A stretch of 64,000 bases of DNA, from the NCBI GenBank assembly GCA_014155875.1, contig JACEFZ010028140.1, positions 205,886 to 269,885 of the forward strand, in the 5' to 3' direction. Origin of the DNA: Cepaea nemoralis (Eukaryota > Mollusca > Gastropoda > Stylommatophora > Helicidae). The notes beneath the pieces were generated by a model. The model saw only the letters and a list, made by a program, of their open reading frames with translations. It ran no database searches and was not told where the DNA came from. Positions 12,728 to 22,798 of this stretch are shown one piece after another (the first letter of the stretch is position 1; each line of letters starts with the position of its first letter). A program made the position numbers and the translations under genes.

Positions 12728-13079
12728 CGTCATAAATTACAGAGTATTTGTCTTGTGAACTATGTCAGCTACTGTGACCAACCTTTCACCCCGCCTCCGC
12801 ATCACTTAGACACTCTAAGAGAGCACTCCAGCTCATTATGCAAACGCTGAAGCGCCCTCGCAGTTTGTTCCGGTGTAAAATATTTTCTAGTTGTCATCTT
12901 CAGTACACGGAGCCCCATTTGGCCACTACTCTTTTAAGACATCATTAGCCGCTCCTTCAGGACGTATTTACCTTAAATAAGCAAGATGTTGTCACATATG
13001 GGTTCCGATAATTCATTGAATCATTCTGTAACAAGCATACATTTCATCACGTATCAGTGTTAAACTTGGACATTTACTG
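12728..13079. other. unassigned spacer
   Basis: No family recognised. Short open frames only. Confidence 0.4.
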
Positions 13080-13394
13080 TAACTAATGGGCGTAAAATCA
13101 TAACAAAGGAGATGAGATACCTTAGAAAAGCCGCGGGAGTAACCGTGAGAGATATAATTAGGAATGAGAAAATTCCAAAAAACGACTAGGTCTGAAAACA
13201 TTCATGCACTTCATGAAAGAACAATTGATTAAATGGTTTCCACAGCCCCAAAAATGCGTTGGTACCATCTACCATAAAGAGCCACACTGAAGAAATATAA
13301 TGGATAGCGGGAAAGCGGAAGACCAGTAAAAGATGGAAATGAATACCAAATTATAAAGAGATTAGAAACAGCTCATAAAAAGTTTCTTTTGTGT
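13080..13394 (+). pseudogene. RTE-like LINE C-terminal fragment
   Basis: In frame pieces read EMRYLRKAAGVTVRDIIRNEKI and ALHERTIDYMV...KMRWYHLP-like text, the pattern of the LRR...G.T..D.IRN / LRWFGH C-terminal stretch of RTE-type LINEs. Interrupted by stops. Followed directly by a reverse SINE. Confidence 0.55.
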
Positions 13395-13680
13395 TTTTTT
13401 TTGGCGTTCGCTGGCTTTAAACTCAAGCGTAGACCATACACAGCTATTACTTCTAATTACACTGGACTGGTTTGTATTTGTGGATTAGCTATACCTATTA
13501 CCAGTATCAATTGCCATTAGGCGAACCCACTCCGACTTCCGAGGTACTTATAATTGATGTCCCCAAGTCAAGGACGAGATGTCAACTGAACGGCATAGGG
13601 GTTCTATCCCCTACCTTGGCATCAACACACAGACAGTTTAAGAGCGAGCGGTCTTGTCCATTCGGCAATGCTGACCTCCT
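13395..13680 (-). mobile_element. tRNA-derived SINE family 1, reverse copy with tRNA head
   Basis: Reads in reverse: GCGTAGACCATACAC, TACCTATTACCAGTATCAATTGCC, TCCGACTTCCGAGGTACTT, CAAGTCAAGGACGAGATGTC, then the reverse box B (GGGGTTCTATCCCCTACC) and the reverse box A near 13,655-13,670 (CCATTCGGCAATGCTGAC). About 285 bp, close to full length. Confidence 0.75.
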
Positions 13681-13804
13681 CACACAGTCTCTAATAAGTA
13701 CCAGGTCCTGGAACAATTAGTAGAGGGAGAGAGTACAGAAGATTACTGCCAACTAGCTAATGACATTTGGAGCAAACGACGTATGCAGTTACAGAAATTT
13801 ATAG

Positions 13805-15262
13805 CTAAAGACATGAGAAGCTAAAGACATGTGAAGCTAAAGACACGTGGAGCTAAAGACATATTGAGCTAAAGACATGTGAAGCTATAGACATGTGGAG
13901 CTAAAGATATCTGAAGCTAAAGACATGGGAAGCTAAAGACATGTGGAGCTAAAGACATGTGGAGCTAAAGACATGTGAAGCTAAAGACATGTGGAGCTAA
14001 AGACATGTGGAGCTAAAGACACGTGAAGCTAAAGACATGTGAAGCTAAAGACACGTGGAGCTAAAGACATGTGAAGCTAAAGACATGTGGAGCTAAAGAC
14101 ATGTGCAGCTAAATACATGTGGAGCTAAAGACATGTGGAGCTAAAGACATGTGAAGCTAAAGACATGTGAAGCTAAAAACATTTGGAGTTAAAGACATGT
14201 GAAGCTAAAGACATGTGACGCTAAAGACATGTGAAGCTAAAGACATGTGAAGCTAAAGACATGTGAAGGTAAAGACATGTGAAGCTAAAGACATGTGAAG
14301 CTAAAGACATTTGGAGTTAAAGACATGTGAAGCTAAAGACATGTGAAGCTAAAGACATGTGAAGCTAAAGACACGTGGAGCTAAAGACATGTGAAGCTAA
14401 AGACATGTGAAGCTAAAGACATGTGAAGCTAAAGACATGTGAAGCTAAAGACATGTGGAACTAAAGACACGTGGAGCTAAATACATATGGAGCTAAAGAC
14501 ATGTGAAGCTAAAGACATGTGGAGCTAAAGGCATGTGGAGCTAAAGACATGTGGAGCTAAAGACATGTGGAGCTAAAGACATGTGAAGCTAAAGACATGT
14601 GGAGCTAAAGACATTTGGAGTTAAAGACATGTGAAGCTAAAGACATGTGATGCTAAAGACATGTGAAGCTAAAGACATGTGAAGCTAAAAACATTTGGAG
14701 TTAAAGACACGTGAAGCTAAAGACATGTGACGCTAAAGACATGTGAAGCTAAAGACATGTGAAGCTAAAGACATGTGAAGCTAAAGACATGTGAAGCTAA
14801 AGACATTTGGAGTTAAAGACATGTGAAGCTAAAGACATGTGAAGCTAAAGACATGTGAAGCTAAAGACATGTGAAGCTAAAGACATTTGGAGTTAAAGAC
14901 ATGTGAAGCTAAAGGCATGTGAAGCTAAAGACATGTGAAGCTAAAGACATGTGAAGCTAAAGACATTTGGAGTTAAAGACATGTGAAGCTAAAGGCATGT
15001 GAAGCTAAAGACATGTGAAGCTAAAGACATGTGAAGCTAAAGACATTTGGAGTTAAAGACATGTGAAGCTAAAGACATGTGAAGCTAAAGATATGTGAAG
15101 CTAAAGACATGTGAAGCTAAAGACATGTGAAGCTAAAGACATTTGGAGTTAAAGACATGTGAAGCTAAAGGCATGTGAAGCTAAAGACATGTGAAGCTAA
15201 AGACATGTGGAGCTAAAGACATGTGGAACTAAAGACACGTGGAGCTAAAGACACGTGGAGCG
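13805..15262 (+). repeat. 16-bp satellite, about 90 copies, with 80-bp higher order
   Basis: Tandem array of AGCTAAAGACATGTGR. A variant unit (ACATTTGGAGTTAAAG) recurs at 14,180, 14,308, 14,612, 14,692, 14,804, 14,884, 14,964, 15,044 and 15,140. All spacings are multiples of 16, four of them exactly 80 bp. No coding potential. No RNA gene signs. Confidence 0.95.
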
Positions 15263-15735
15263 AAGCATGTTTAGAAGTGCTTGACAAAAGGAAACATCAA
15301 CAAAAGCAAAACCATAACTAGAAAAGGCAGAGTCCAAGAAAAATACTGATACTGGCACCTTGCCGCCTTGACAGATGATAGTTTGTTACACTGGGCTTCA
15401 GAAAAAGGTATACTAACTACAACCCATGGTGGATACAGGGGTGGATTTATACCTCCTCATATTACACAGCTTGGGCTGACTTGTAGAGAACATATGTTGT
15501 CCATGTAGCATGATCCCTCTCTCAGCCTGCCTATTTAACTCAAGAGGAAAGGCAACACCAATACAGCTGGAACAAGACAAGCCACAGAAGCTGCCGGATC
15601 GGCAAAGCAAAGCTCTAATTGTTCACCTGTCGAAGCTTCGATCCCAGATCAGTTGCTGACCAAAGCTTAGGGCCTGGTCTGCCCTGCCATGACATTTAGT
15701 CTTTATGTTGCATTTCCTCACACTAGGATCAGGTG
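15263..15735. other. unassigned spacer after satellite
   Basis: Nothing recognisable. CGAAGCTTCGATCCCAG near 15,630 is a weak box-B-like word without a partner. Confidence 0.4.
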
Positions 15736-15875
15736 TATACCCTTCCAATTGTGCCCTTCCACACGAAGCCATTGGCACAATGTGGTGTGTCGGATTTGGT
15801 GAGCGCTGCCCGACATTCGACGCTAACAGAAAGCAGGCATTACAGTCTACTATTATATAGTAGCTCAGTCAAAAA
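15736..15875 (-). mobile_element. fragment related to element C
   Basis: Matches the inner left part of element C in reverse orientation (compare 32,690-32,830, or 59,500-59,630 on the + strand): CGAAGCC(A/G)TTGGCACAATGTG, GCGCTAACATAAAGCAGG-like text and TAGCTCAGTC. The element ends are not present. Confidence 0.6.
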
Positions 15876-16635
15876 AAATATGCAGACGCTAATAAAGGCA
15901 AGAGGGCAAGAGGTAGACAAAAGGTAGACAAGTTAGAAGACAGCATCAAGAGATAGATGAACGGTAAGCAGCATGTTAACGTGTACAAAGAAAACAAAGA
16001 TAGAAAGTGCAGAAGCTCCACTGCAGCCAACCTTCACTTTGAAGACGGCACTTGATTTACTGAGGCAAGGGTTCAAATATAACAGACAAAACCCGAACAT
16101 TGTTCTAATTTCCGTACATTCACATCACTAACCCAGAACCATCAACTACATTACATATCCCGCAGCTTCGTTCTGGCAAGTCACTATTTGCGGTTAGCAA
16201 GCCCATCTGTACTCTGGAATTTCACAAAGGTTGTATCAACAAGAAAAGGCGCGCTGAGCTGTTTCTTTGCGCCCTTGTTGACTTTGTTCTGTAGCATTAT
16301 CTGGGGCGTGCCAGGGATCTCTGATGACATGGCTAACTAGATGGTCGAGTATTGAAGTATGCTTGGTTAACCATCGAGGCGGAGGCGTCTAATCAATAGC
16401 TATTGAGCATTCACAGGTCGTATTACAAAAGTGCGCGTTGTGTTCAACGGGCATAAAGCTGAATACATGGATAAATGAGAAAACATAATAGTGGTAAACA
16501 GCTTTACAATAATACAATCACAAGTTAGAGAATAGACATTGCGATTAGAAAGTATTTCATCGGGAAATACAAACATAAGACAATAAGACACTAATTATCA
16601 TTATCATCATGTGCTATGTCAATTTCTTGTTCTTC
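15876..16635. other. unassigned region
   Basis: No recognisable gene or repeat family; AT-rich with short frames. Confidence 0.4.
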
Positions 16636-17310
16636 TTTCGTTCACTTGAAATGTGTCTATAACTTCAATGTTGTCTCTTGTATGAATTTAACTGTCTTCT
16701 TTAGTTCACTCAGCGGTCCATAGAGTTTATCTTCCACGGTCGTCTCTCTAGACCAGATGGTTTGTGTAGATATGTTGTAGTTTGGGCAGTCTTAGAGTAT
16801 GGAGTATCTGCTGTCTGCGACGCCAATCCACATGTGCACATGGCTGATTCACCAATCTTGAATTTTGTATACATGTGGTTGCGTAATTTATTGCGTCCTG
16901 TTCTGAGGCGTAGAATAATGATTTGTTCTGGTCTGTCCATAACGTGGTAGTCGTCTTGAGTAGGTTTTGGTGGCTTTCTGACTGATTTGATCATTCTTTT
17001 CTTTTGGTGGTATGTAACGGGCACATCAGGCTGTTGTTCTTCTTTTGCTCCTGCCTTAGCCAATTGATCAACTCTCTTGTTTCCGAGTACTCCACGGTGG
17101 GATGGTATCCACTGTATGGTGACCTTATGCTGACTGCTAAGTTCAGAAAGTAGTGTCCTTAGTACTGGCAATTTCCCAGACAGGAGGTCCTCGAGTACTG
17201 ATTTTGCACCTGTGAAAAGCAACATAGGTTTTGTACAATGGCTGGTATTTAGTAATGTTATGTCCATAAAGGTGAGCGGTCGTCGTTCGCCATTTGACAT
17301 GATCATCAGG
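16636..17310 (-). pseudogene. I-like LINE family 2, RNase H fragment
   Basis: The reverse strand encodes, in a 198-codon stretch (16,710-17,306), the second half of an RNase H domain: ...LLTGAKSVLEDLL, VTIQWIPSHRGVLGNKRVDQLAKAG, then a linker and a CTCG knuckle. The 3' end bears GAA-type text near 16,636. It resembles the copy at 35,740-37,345 and differs from the family at 1-7 kb. The normal Glu-Ala-Asp after GN is Lys-Arg-Val-Asp here, so the acidic GNE residue is lost. Confidence 0.75.
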
Positions 17311-17333
17311 CTTGAATCAAATCTATGTTATTG

Positions 17334-17800
17334 TCTCGGCCATGCCACGTGACCAAGTCATCCATGTATTTATCTCATTGCTTTCCCCTTGCTCTATTCC
17401 CTTCACGTTTGTCAGTTATCACCAAGTTTTTCAAGTTTATTTCTCCACATAATATGCCCAAACTATCTTGACTGTCTGCGTCTAGTTTCTCTGATCAATT
17501 TGCGGTTTTCATTTATTTCTTTTAGGACTTTCTCATTGGTTTTTCTGTCTGTCCATGGCATTCTCTGCATTTTCCACAGAAACCACATTTCCACTGACAT
17601 AAGATGTTTCTCAGCTTGTCTGTGCTTACTGTTCATATTTCACACGCATACATCAATATAAGATCTCTATAACACTTCAAATAACTTTTTCTCATTGCAC
17701 TTGGCAGCTCTTTGTTGGTCAGTAAGTTTTCCATCTTGCAAAAGGCTACCTTTGTTATAGCGATTCTTATTATAATCTCTACAAGGCAACTCCGATCTAA
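17334..17800 (-). pseudogene. RTE-like LINE C-terminal region
   Basis: Reverse-strand relative of 45,482-46,040. Shared landmarks are the reverse complements of GRDN (CTCGGCCATGCC), of the GHIM region (ATAATATGCCC), of MQR(I/M)PWTDRK (GTCTGTCCATGGCATTC) and of KMENLLTNKEL (17,700-17,740). Broken by stops. Confidence 0.7.
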
Positions 17801-17982
17801 TGAGACACTAAAACCATTATATAAAATGTTAAAGTACAAATCTTAAGATATTTATAAATAGTTAAAGTAAGCTCAGGATAAAGATACAAGTTTAGTGAGT
17901 GAAATAACAACAGAGAATGAACGAATGTTTGGCACGAAAGCACTAAAAGCAGAAATACATACAGTGTGTTTGGTTGGATGAG
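17801..17982. other. left flank of element A
   Basis: Unassigned, ending in TGGT/TTGG-rich sequence (17,967-17,988) that joins the TTGG array on the other side of element A. Confidence 0.5.
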
Positions 17983-17988
17983 TGGGTG
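17983..17988 (+). repeat. target-site duplication, left (TGGGTG)
   Basis: TGGGTG immediately before the inverted-repeat end AGTAGTAAGGG. The same six bases follow the other end at 28,329-28,334. The surrounding TTGG-type repeat makes a chance match more likely than in random DNA. Confidence 0.6.
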
Positions 17989-18110
17989 AGTAGTAAGGGA
18001 TGCGACTTACACACGTATTTTGACATCCATTATGGCGGCTGATGGCGGGTAATGGCGGGTAATAGTTTTTTTTTGGGGCCGGGTGATTTTTGGCGGGTAA
18101 AATCCCGGGT
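17989..18110 (+). repeat. GC-rich end of element A with GGCGGGTAA words
   Basis: Repeated (G)GCGGGTAA-type words at 18,030-18,110 with homopolymer T runs, just inside the terminus. The mirror at 28,200-28,328 is about 98% the same by eye, with differences mainly in T and G run lengths. It could be a transposase or integrase recognition region. Confidence 0.6.
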
Positions 18111-18419
18111 CTATTTTTTTGGGGAAAATCTGTGAAAGTAATTAAGGTTGGTCTATTTTTTTGGTGGGAACGGTGTGAAATATTTTTGGCTGGTAAGTGT
18201 GAAAGTAAATAGTGGGAAAGTGTATGAAGGGCTGAAGGGAAAGTTATTTTGGTTACGTAGGGTATATTAGTATGTGTGGCGGCGTGATGTATAAACTGGC
18301 AAGGATGTGACGGGTCGGTACCAAGTGTGTTAAGTGTGGGGTGATAGTAGTGTCTTAGTGAAATTAAAGGGTGGCTTCTTCACCGAAATAAAGTTGTAAT
18401 GGATTTGATGGTAAGGGGT

Positions 18420-18770
18420 ATTAGTGGTCAAGTAGTAGTGGTCGATATAGGGGTGGTCATAAATGTAATAAGAGGTGTTATGTTCACAGTTACACACTGG
18501 TCAACCAGTGGTCAAGCAATGGTCAAGTGGTCAAGTAAGGAAATTTTAAGGAAAAATGATTGTAACGATATGGTGATGCTTAAAGGGTGGTAAATTAGTG
18601 GTCAAGCAGTGGTCAAGTGGTGGTCAAGTAGTGGTCAAGTGGTCGAGTGACCACTTAAATTGTAGAGGACGATGTGCCTAAGATTATGGTAGTGGTTAAA
18701 GTGATCGATGACGTGGTCAAGCAGTGGTCAAGCAGTGGTCAAGTAGTCGAGTGACCACTTAAATTGTAGG
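18420..18770 (+). repeat. GTGGTCAAG iteron-like array with hairpin
   Basis: More than a dozen imperfect copies of GTGGTCAAG(T/C)A, including a perfect hairpin at 18,637-18,656 (AAGTGGTC, loop GAGT, GACCACTT). A second run at 18,710-18,765 repeats the GAGTGACCACTTAAATTGTAG segment. Confidence 0.75.
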
Positions 18771-18899
18771 GGAAAGTACGTATAGTGCAATGGTGATGGG
18801 TAAAGTGAGGAGGAATCACTAGTAGTGATAATAGTACTACCAATATTAGCGATAAGAATATTAGCTGGTGCGTTGTTAGAGATACAAGTCTCTTTTTTA

Positions 18900-19650
18900 T
18901 GGGGTGTGTAAAAATCATACAAAGAGGGTCATACAACCATAAAGACAGCCAAGTACACACGCACACACAACCACAAAGACAGACAAGTACAAGTACAGAC
19001 AAGTATACAAGTACACACATACAGACACAGAAGTACAAACAACCCATACCATTACTACTGTCACAACAACAGCTATACACAAGTACACACCCATAATCAA
19101 ATACACAAAGAGGGTCACACAAACACACATACAAACACAAAGACAACCATACACAGACAACCCATACCATTACTACTGTCATCACAACTATACACACATA
19201 CAGACACGTGTACACACATACAAACACAAAGTCAACCACACACAGCCATAAACAACCACTCAAGTACAGACCCATAATCAATTACACAAATACACACCTA
19301 CTACAAACTCAAAGACACACCCAAACCATTACCACTGTCATCACAAGTACACACAAGTACTCACCCATAATCAATTACACAAATACACATACAAACTCAA
19401 AGACACACACCCATCTCCTACCATTACTACTGTCATCACAAGTACACACAAGTACACACCCATAATCAATTACACAAATACACACCTACTACAAAAACAC
19501 ACCCATACCATTACTACTGTCAGCACAAGTACACACAGACACACCCGTACACACTTGATACACTTGTACATACAGACCTACAAGCACACAAAAACACACC
19601 CATACCATTACTACTGGTACCACAACCAGTACAGATACACTCACCCATAA
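18900..19650 (+). repeat. CA-rich minisatellite
   Basis: Imperfect long repeats: CATACCATTACTACTGTCA recurs six times (about 19,046 to 19,610), with CCCATAATCAATTACACAAA between. The peptide-like open frames here (poly-Thr/His or, reversed, poly-Val/Cys) are repeat shadows. Confidence 0.8.
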
Positions 19651-19714
19651 ACAAATCGTGTCCCTACAAGAATATCACAAACCATAAATTTTTGGTAAAG
19701 AACGCGGATGTCCG

Positions 19715-19860
19715 AGACAGCCCCTACGTCATCAACGCCATATGCAAAAGTAATTAAGTATGAGTCATCGGTGTGTAGGGAAGCAGGCGGGCGGCGTGAG
19801 AATAACTTGTCTAACTGCCACGTCAGCTACGTCGTGTGCAGAACCAGTGTATAAAATAGA
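19715..19860 (+). promoter_or_regulatory. TATA promoter of the left zinc-finger gene
   Basis: A TATAAAATA box at 19,850-19,858, preceded by TGAGTCAT (19,761-19,768, AP-1/TRE type), ATGCAAAAG (19,742-19,750) and several ACGTCA/ACGTCG words (19,726, 19,822 and 19,830 regions; CRE-like). Transcription would start near 19,880. The same cluster lies reversed in the other arm. Sites are matched by eye. Confidence 0.6.
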
Positions 19861-19886
19861 CAGCGTCTCTTGTGAGCTCAGTACCA

Positions 19887-20190
19887 GTTCACGGGCTGAC
19901 TTGGCTAGCTACAGCAGTGAAACAGGTTGATGTGAGCAGTGTTAGTGTAGTAACCAGATATTGTTCACGTAGTGACTTGGCTAGCTACAGAGGTGAAACA
20001 GGTTGATGTGAGCAGTGTTCGTGTAGTAACCAGATATTGTTCACGTAGTGACTTGGCTAGCTACAGAGGTGCTTCAGGCTGGTGTGAGCATTGTTCGTGT
20101 AGTAACCAGATATTGTTCACGTACTGACTTGGGTAGCTACAGCGGTGAAACTTGGTTTGAGCCTTATTCGTGTCGTTGGCATTTGATAAA
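19887..20190 (+). repeat. four 76-bp direct repeats in the 5' leader
   Basis: TGACTTGGCTAGCTACAG starts at 19,897, 19,973, 20,049 and 20,125, exactly 76 bp apart, each followed by ...GTGAGCA(G/T)TGTT and GTAGTAACCAGATATTG. They lie between the TATA box and the ORF, so they would be in the 5' UTR or an intron. Confidence 0.88.
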
Positions 20191-20257
20191 ACAGTGAAAC
20201 ATATATTGTAAGAAAGAAAAAACAACTGAAAGTGTGACTTGTGACCAGTTTATCGAT

Positions 20258-20593
20258 ATGACCACCAGATCTACTTTCACGTGTTCAGTGTGCTACAAAG
20301 CCTATTGTGATAAGTATACCCTTAATCGTCACATTCGGACCATTCACGAGGGGAAAGACCAAATATATCTCTGTCAGTTATGTGATAAGGTGTATAATAC
20401 GAACGATGGCCTACAAAAACACAAACGAATACGTCATCAGCCACGTATGAATACACCAAACACTACAATACCAGAGACGACAGCACCACCTGTCTATTTA
20501 CACCAGCCTCGTAGTCTAACGCAAGTACCAGACTGCCACCACTGTATCTTCAATGATAACCTTACCCGCCATAATAGGGAACATTCACAATGA
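20258..20593 (+). CDS. C2H2 zinc-finger protein, left copy (111 aa)
   Basis: From the first ATG (20,258) this reads a small protein with two good Cys2His2 fingers: FTCSVCYKAYCDKYTLNRHIRTIH, split as C-x2-C...H-x4-H (residues about 7-30), and CQLCDKVYNTNDGLQKHKRIRH (about 37-58). A Thr/Pro-rich spacer follows, then a shortened third finger (CHHCIFNDNLTRHNREH, near the C-terminus). It probably binds DNA in the nucleus, perhaps the element's own repeats; that is inference. It lies behind a TATA promoter and four 76-bp repeats. The same protein is encoded unchanged in the right arm. An alternative is that it is the first exon of a longer protein joining the ORF just downstream. Confidence 0.75.
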   Translation: MTTRSTFTCSVCYKAYCDKYTLNRHIRTIHEGKDQIYLCQLCDKVYNTNDGLQKHKRIRHQPRMNTPNTTIPETTAPPVYLHQPRSLTQVPDCHHCIFNDNLTRHNREHSQ

Positions 20594-20857
20594 TTATCCC
20601 TGTCAGATTACGTGACCAATCTATACAATTCGAACCTACAACGGTACTTACATCACCAGACATCACGAGAAAGGATGACACCCTTAGACACCCTGGCAAC
20701 ACCTCCACTCATAGTAGCAGAGGATATCCAACCAAATGATAGAGACAGCTTGGCAGCCCTTAAGGCGTACTGCAAGGACCTATCGCTTATGCTACCCAAT
20801 CAAGTGGTAGTATTAGAAAAAAGTGTCGACCACCGCTATCGGGTGGTTTTGGTATGA
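20553..20857 (+). pseudogene. unrecognised downstream ORF, left copy (frame-broken)
   Basis: The right arm has an intact 100-codon ORF here (25,340-25,642) whose ATG overlaps the zinc-finger ORF end by about 40 bases in another frame. In the left arm two extra bases near 20,608-20,615 bring a TGA stop after 20 codons, and the rest is open only from 20,612 to 20,857. The common part reads ...RDSLAALKAYCKDLSLMLPN..., helical, no family recognised. It may be a second protein or the C-terminal exon of the zinc-finger protein. Confidence 0.4.
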
Positions 20858-21019
20858 TAAAAAGAAGTATTCAGATATCTTGTATGATATCTCATACATG
20901 TCTTTATTCTGGATCCGAAACAAATAAGGTATGTGTGATGACTTCGACAACAACAGTGTTTTTGATAGTCAACCAGCAGAGCCCAGAAGAATGAAGATCA
21001 CTAATCCAGAACTTTTTGG

Positions 21020-21372
21020 TTTTTCACTAAGCATGTATGTCATTGATTTTTTCTTATATCATTAAAGTGCTTTTCACTACTCATCTATGTCATTGATTTT
21101 TTCTTATATCACTAAAGTGTTTTTTCACTAAGCATGTATGTCATTGATTTTTTCTTATATCATTAAAGTGCTTTTCACTACTCATGTATGTCATTGATTG
21201 TTTCTTATATCACTAAAGTGTTTTTCACTAACCATCTATGTCATTGATTTTTTCTTATATCATTAAAGTGTTTTTCACTACTCATCTATGTCATTGATTT
21301 TTTCTTATATCTCTAAACTGTTTTTCACTACTCATGTATGTCATTGATTTTTTCTTATATCACTAAAGTGTT
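21020..21372 (+). repeat. seven 50-51-bp tandem repeats
   Basis: Unit CACTAAGCATGTATGTCATT + GATTTTTTCTTATATCATTA + AAGTGTTTTT repeated about seven times with small changes (CTACTCAT for CTAAGCAT). The mirror array at 24,820-25,170 has different unit variants, two with an extra TATATCATA, so the arrays have turned over independently. Confidence 0.88.
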
Positions 21373-21824
21373 TTGATGAATAACACACATATTTTGGTGA
21401 TAAAAATATTGAAATCAAGTTTTTTGTTGATTTTCTTTATTGGTTTTGTTTTCATGACGTTGTCTTGTCGGCTCAGAGCTTACATTACCAGACATGAACA
21501 AAGTCTTAGAAGAAGTTATGGCAAATACAGAACAGTCAAATGTATAAAAAAAACCTAGGAAAAAATAACCAAAGGCGAAAAGGCCAAAATACGAAATGTC
21601 TCGACCAAGCTTATAAATATTACAACTAAAAGGTTGATCAAAAATTATAAATTCAAACATTATAAAAATAACCAAATATGAAAAACATCGTCCAAAGACA
21701 GAAATATTTCAACTAAACTTATAAATAAGTCACCAAAAGGGAAAAGGTCAAGTACAGAAATAGCTATGGAAAAAGTAAGTCCACAAAACTAAGAAAGAAA
21801 AAAATGTAACTTCTGTAGTCAAAT

Positions 21825-22166
21825 GTGTCTTATCTGAAAAGACGCTATCAATGTCACCCCTTTCCTTGTTTTACTTTACCAAAGACCTTCACCGTATCTG
21901 GTACAGAAACCCTTATACAGCACTCATCTCTCCACACTCTTGGTATCTTTCTAATACAAAGTGGTTACATCACCAAGAACTTCAAACCTCAATTGTACAC
22001 GTGCTCCATTGAAACACCCATGACAGTTAACAACATGTATGGCCATGTAATCTGTGAGTCCATCGGGGATAGTTCATCCGAGTATTCGTCACCAAAGATC
22101 CATTTCCCATGGCTGACATCTTCAACTCGCTATACCACAACTTATTCTAATATACACTTTACATGA
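21825..22166 (+). CDS. hypothetical 113-codon ORF, left copy
   Basis: Open frame found almost unchanged in both arms (two residue differences). It has no good start (GTG at the 5' end, no early in-frame ATG) and no family I know. It contains Cys-Phe-Thr and Ser-rich segments and a GDSSSEYSSPK stretch. Arm homogenisation alone could explain the conservation, so coding status is doubtful. Confidence 0.25.
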   Translation: MSYLKRRYQCHPFPCFTLPKTFTVSGTETLIQHSSLHTLGIFLIQSGYITKNFKPQLYTCSIETPMTVNNMYGHVICESIGDSSSEYSSPKIHFPWLTSSTRYTTTYSNIHFT

Positions 22167-22326
22167 AATTTCCCAAATTTGGGATCTATTAAAGAATACG
22201 TAATGAGATACACAAAGACACCAAGAACATATCAGACAAAACAACTCACAAACTAAAAACGAATACCATATCAGATGAACCAGCCAACAACTACTACTAG
22301 AACACAAACATATAATAAGGAAACAC

Positions 22327-22611
22327 ATGACACACAGAGCTTACAGACAAATCACTTGGACTCAAACAAATTTTGCTTCTTGTACTGTAGAATTCTACCA
22401 ACACTTCTTTCCTATCACCAAAACTAAACATCTACCACACAACCACTGGTCATTTGTCCAACATAATACTCATACCTTCGCCAACGACATTAAGGAAACG
22501 AATACTTACACATTGTCAGACATTGGATTTAAATCCCATACTACTAACATATCACCGGTGTCGAATTCCCCTGTTTCACAAAAACACCCTCTTGTCAGTT
22601 GTTACTGCTGA
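22327..22611 (+). CDS. hypothetical 94-codon ORF across the left arm/loop junction
   Basis: ATG at 22,327. The first about 58 codons lie in the inverted repeat and match the ORF at 23,624-23,860 on the other strand (HNHWSFVQHNTHT); the C-terminal part differs because it enters the loop. No family recognised. It may be part of the 5' exon or leader of the loop gene. Confidence 0.25.
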   Translation: MTHRAYRQITWTQTNFASCTVEFYQHFFPITKTKHLPHNHWSFVQHNTHTFANDIKETNTYTLSDIGFKSHTTNISPVSNSPVSQKHPLVSCYC

Positions 22612-22768
22612 AAACCATTACACCAGTCCATAATTGTTACTCCTGGAACCAACACTCACACTGTCGTATCTGTAGTATGAGTATGCGATCAGAGATTCTT
22701 CTATAGAATCACATTGTAATCCTAACGTTGACACTTGTTTTAAAGACGTTTTAACCTACTTGTTTAAA

Positions 22769-22793
22769 ACTTTTTTCACCTTCCATTCATCAG
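22769..22793 (+). promoter_or_regulatory. possible 3' splice acceptor before the loop gene
   Basis: Pyrimidine-rich CTTTTTTCACCTTCC followed by ATTCATCAG and then GTACAATG. It would allow a noncoding or short first exon from the left arm to join just 5' of the ATG at 22,799. Alternative: the frame simply reads through. Confidence 0.4.
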
Positions 22794-22798
22794 GTACA

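Larger units (their letters stand above)
17989..22500 (+). repeat. element A left terminal inverted repeat
   Basis: From outside in: a GC-rich end with GGCGGGTAA words, a GTGGTCAAG array, a CA-rich minisatellite, a TATA promoter with 76-bp repeats, the zinc-finger ORF, 50-bp repeats, and an AT-rich inner part. The inverted match with 23,687-28,328 stops sharply after AAGGAAACG at 22,500. 4,512 bp. Confidence 0.92.

Noticed and set aside
13805..15262. CRISPR-like array
   Set aside because: Units are contiguous 16-mers with no unique spacers, and the DNA is eukaryotic.
18739..19281. 180-codon Cys/Val/Leu-rich frame resembling a membrane protein
   Set aside because: It lies entirely in the CA/GT minisatellite and its composition follows the repeat.
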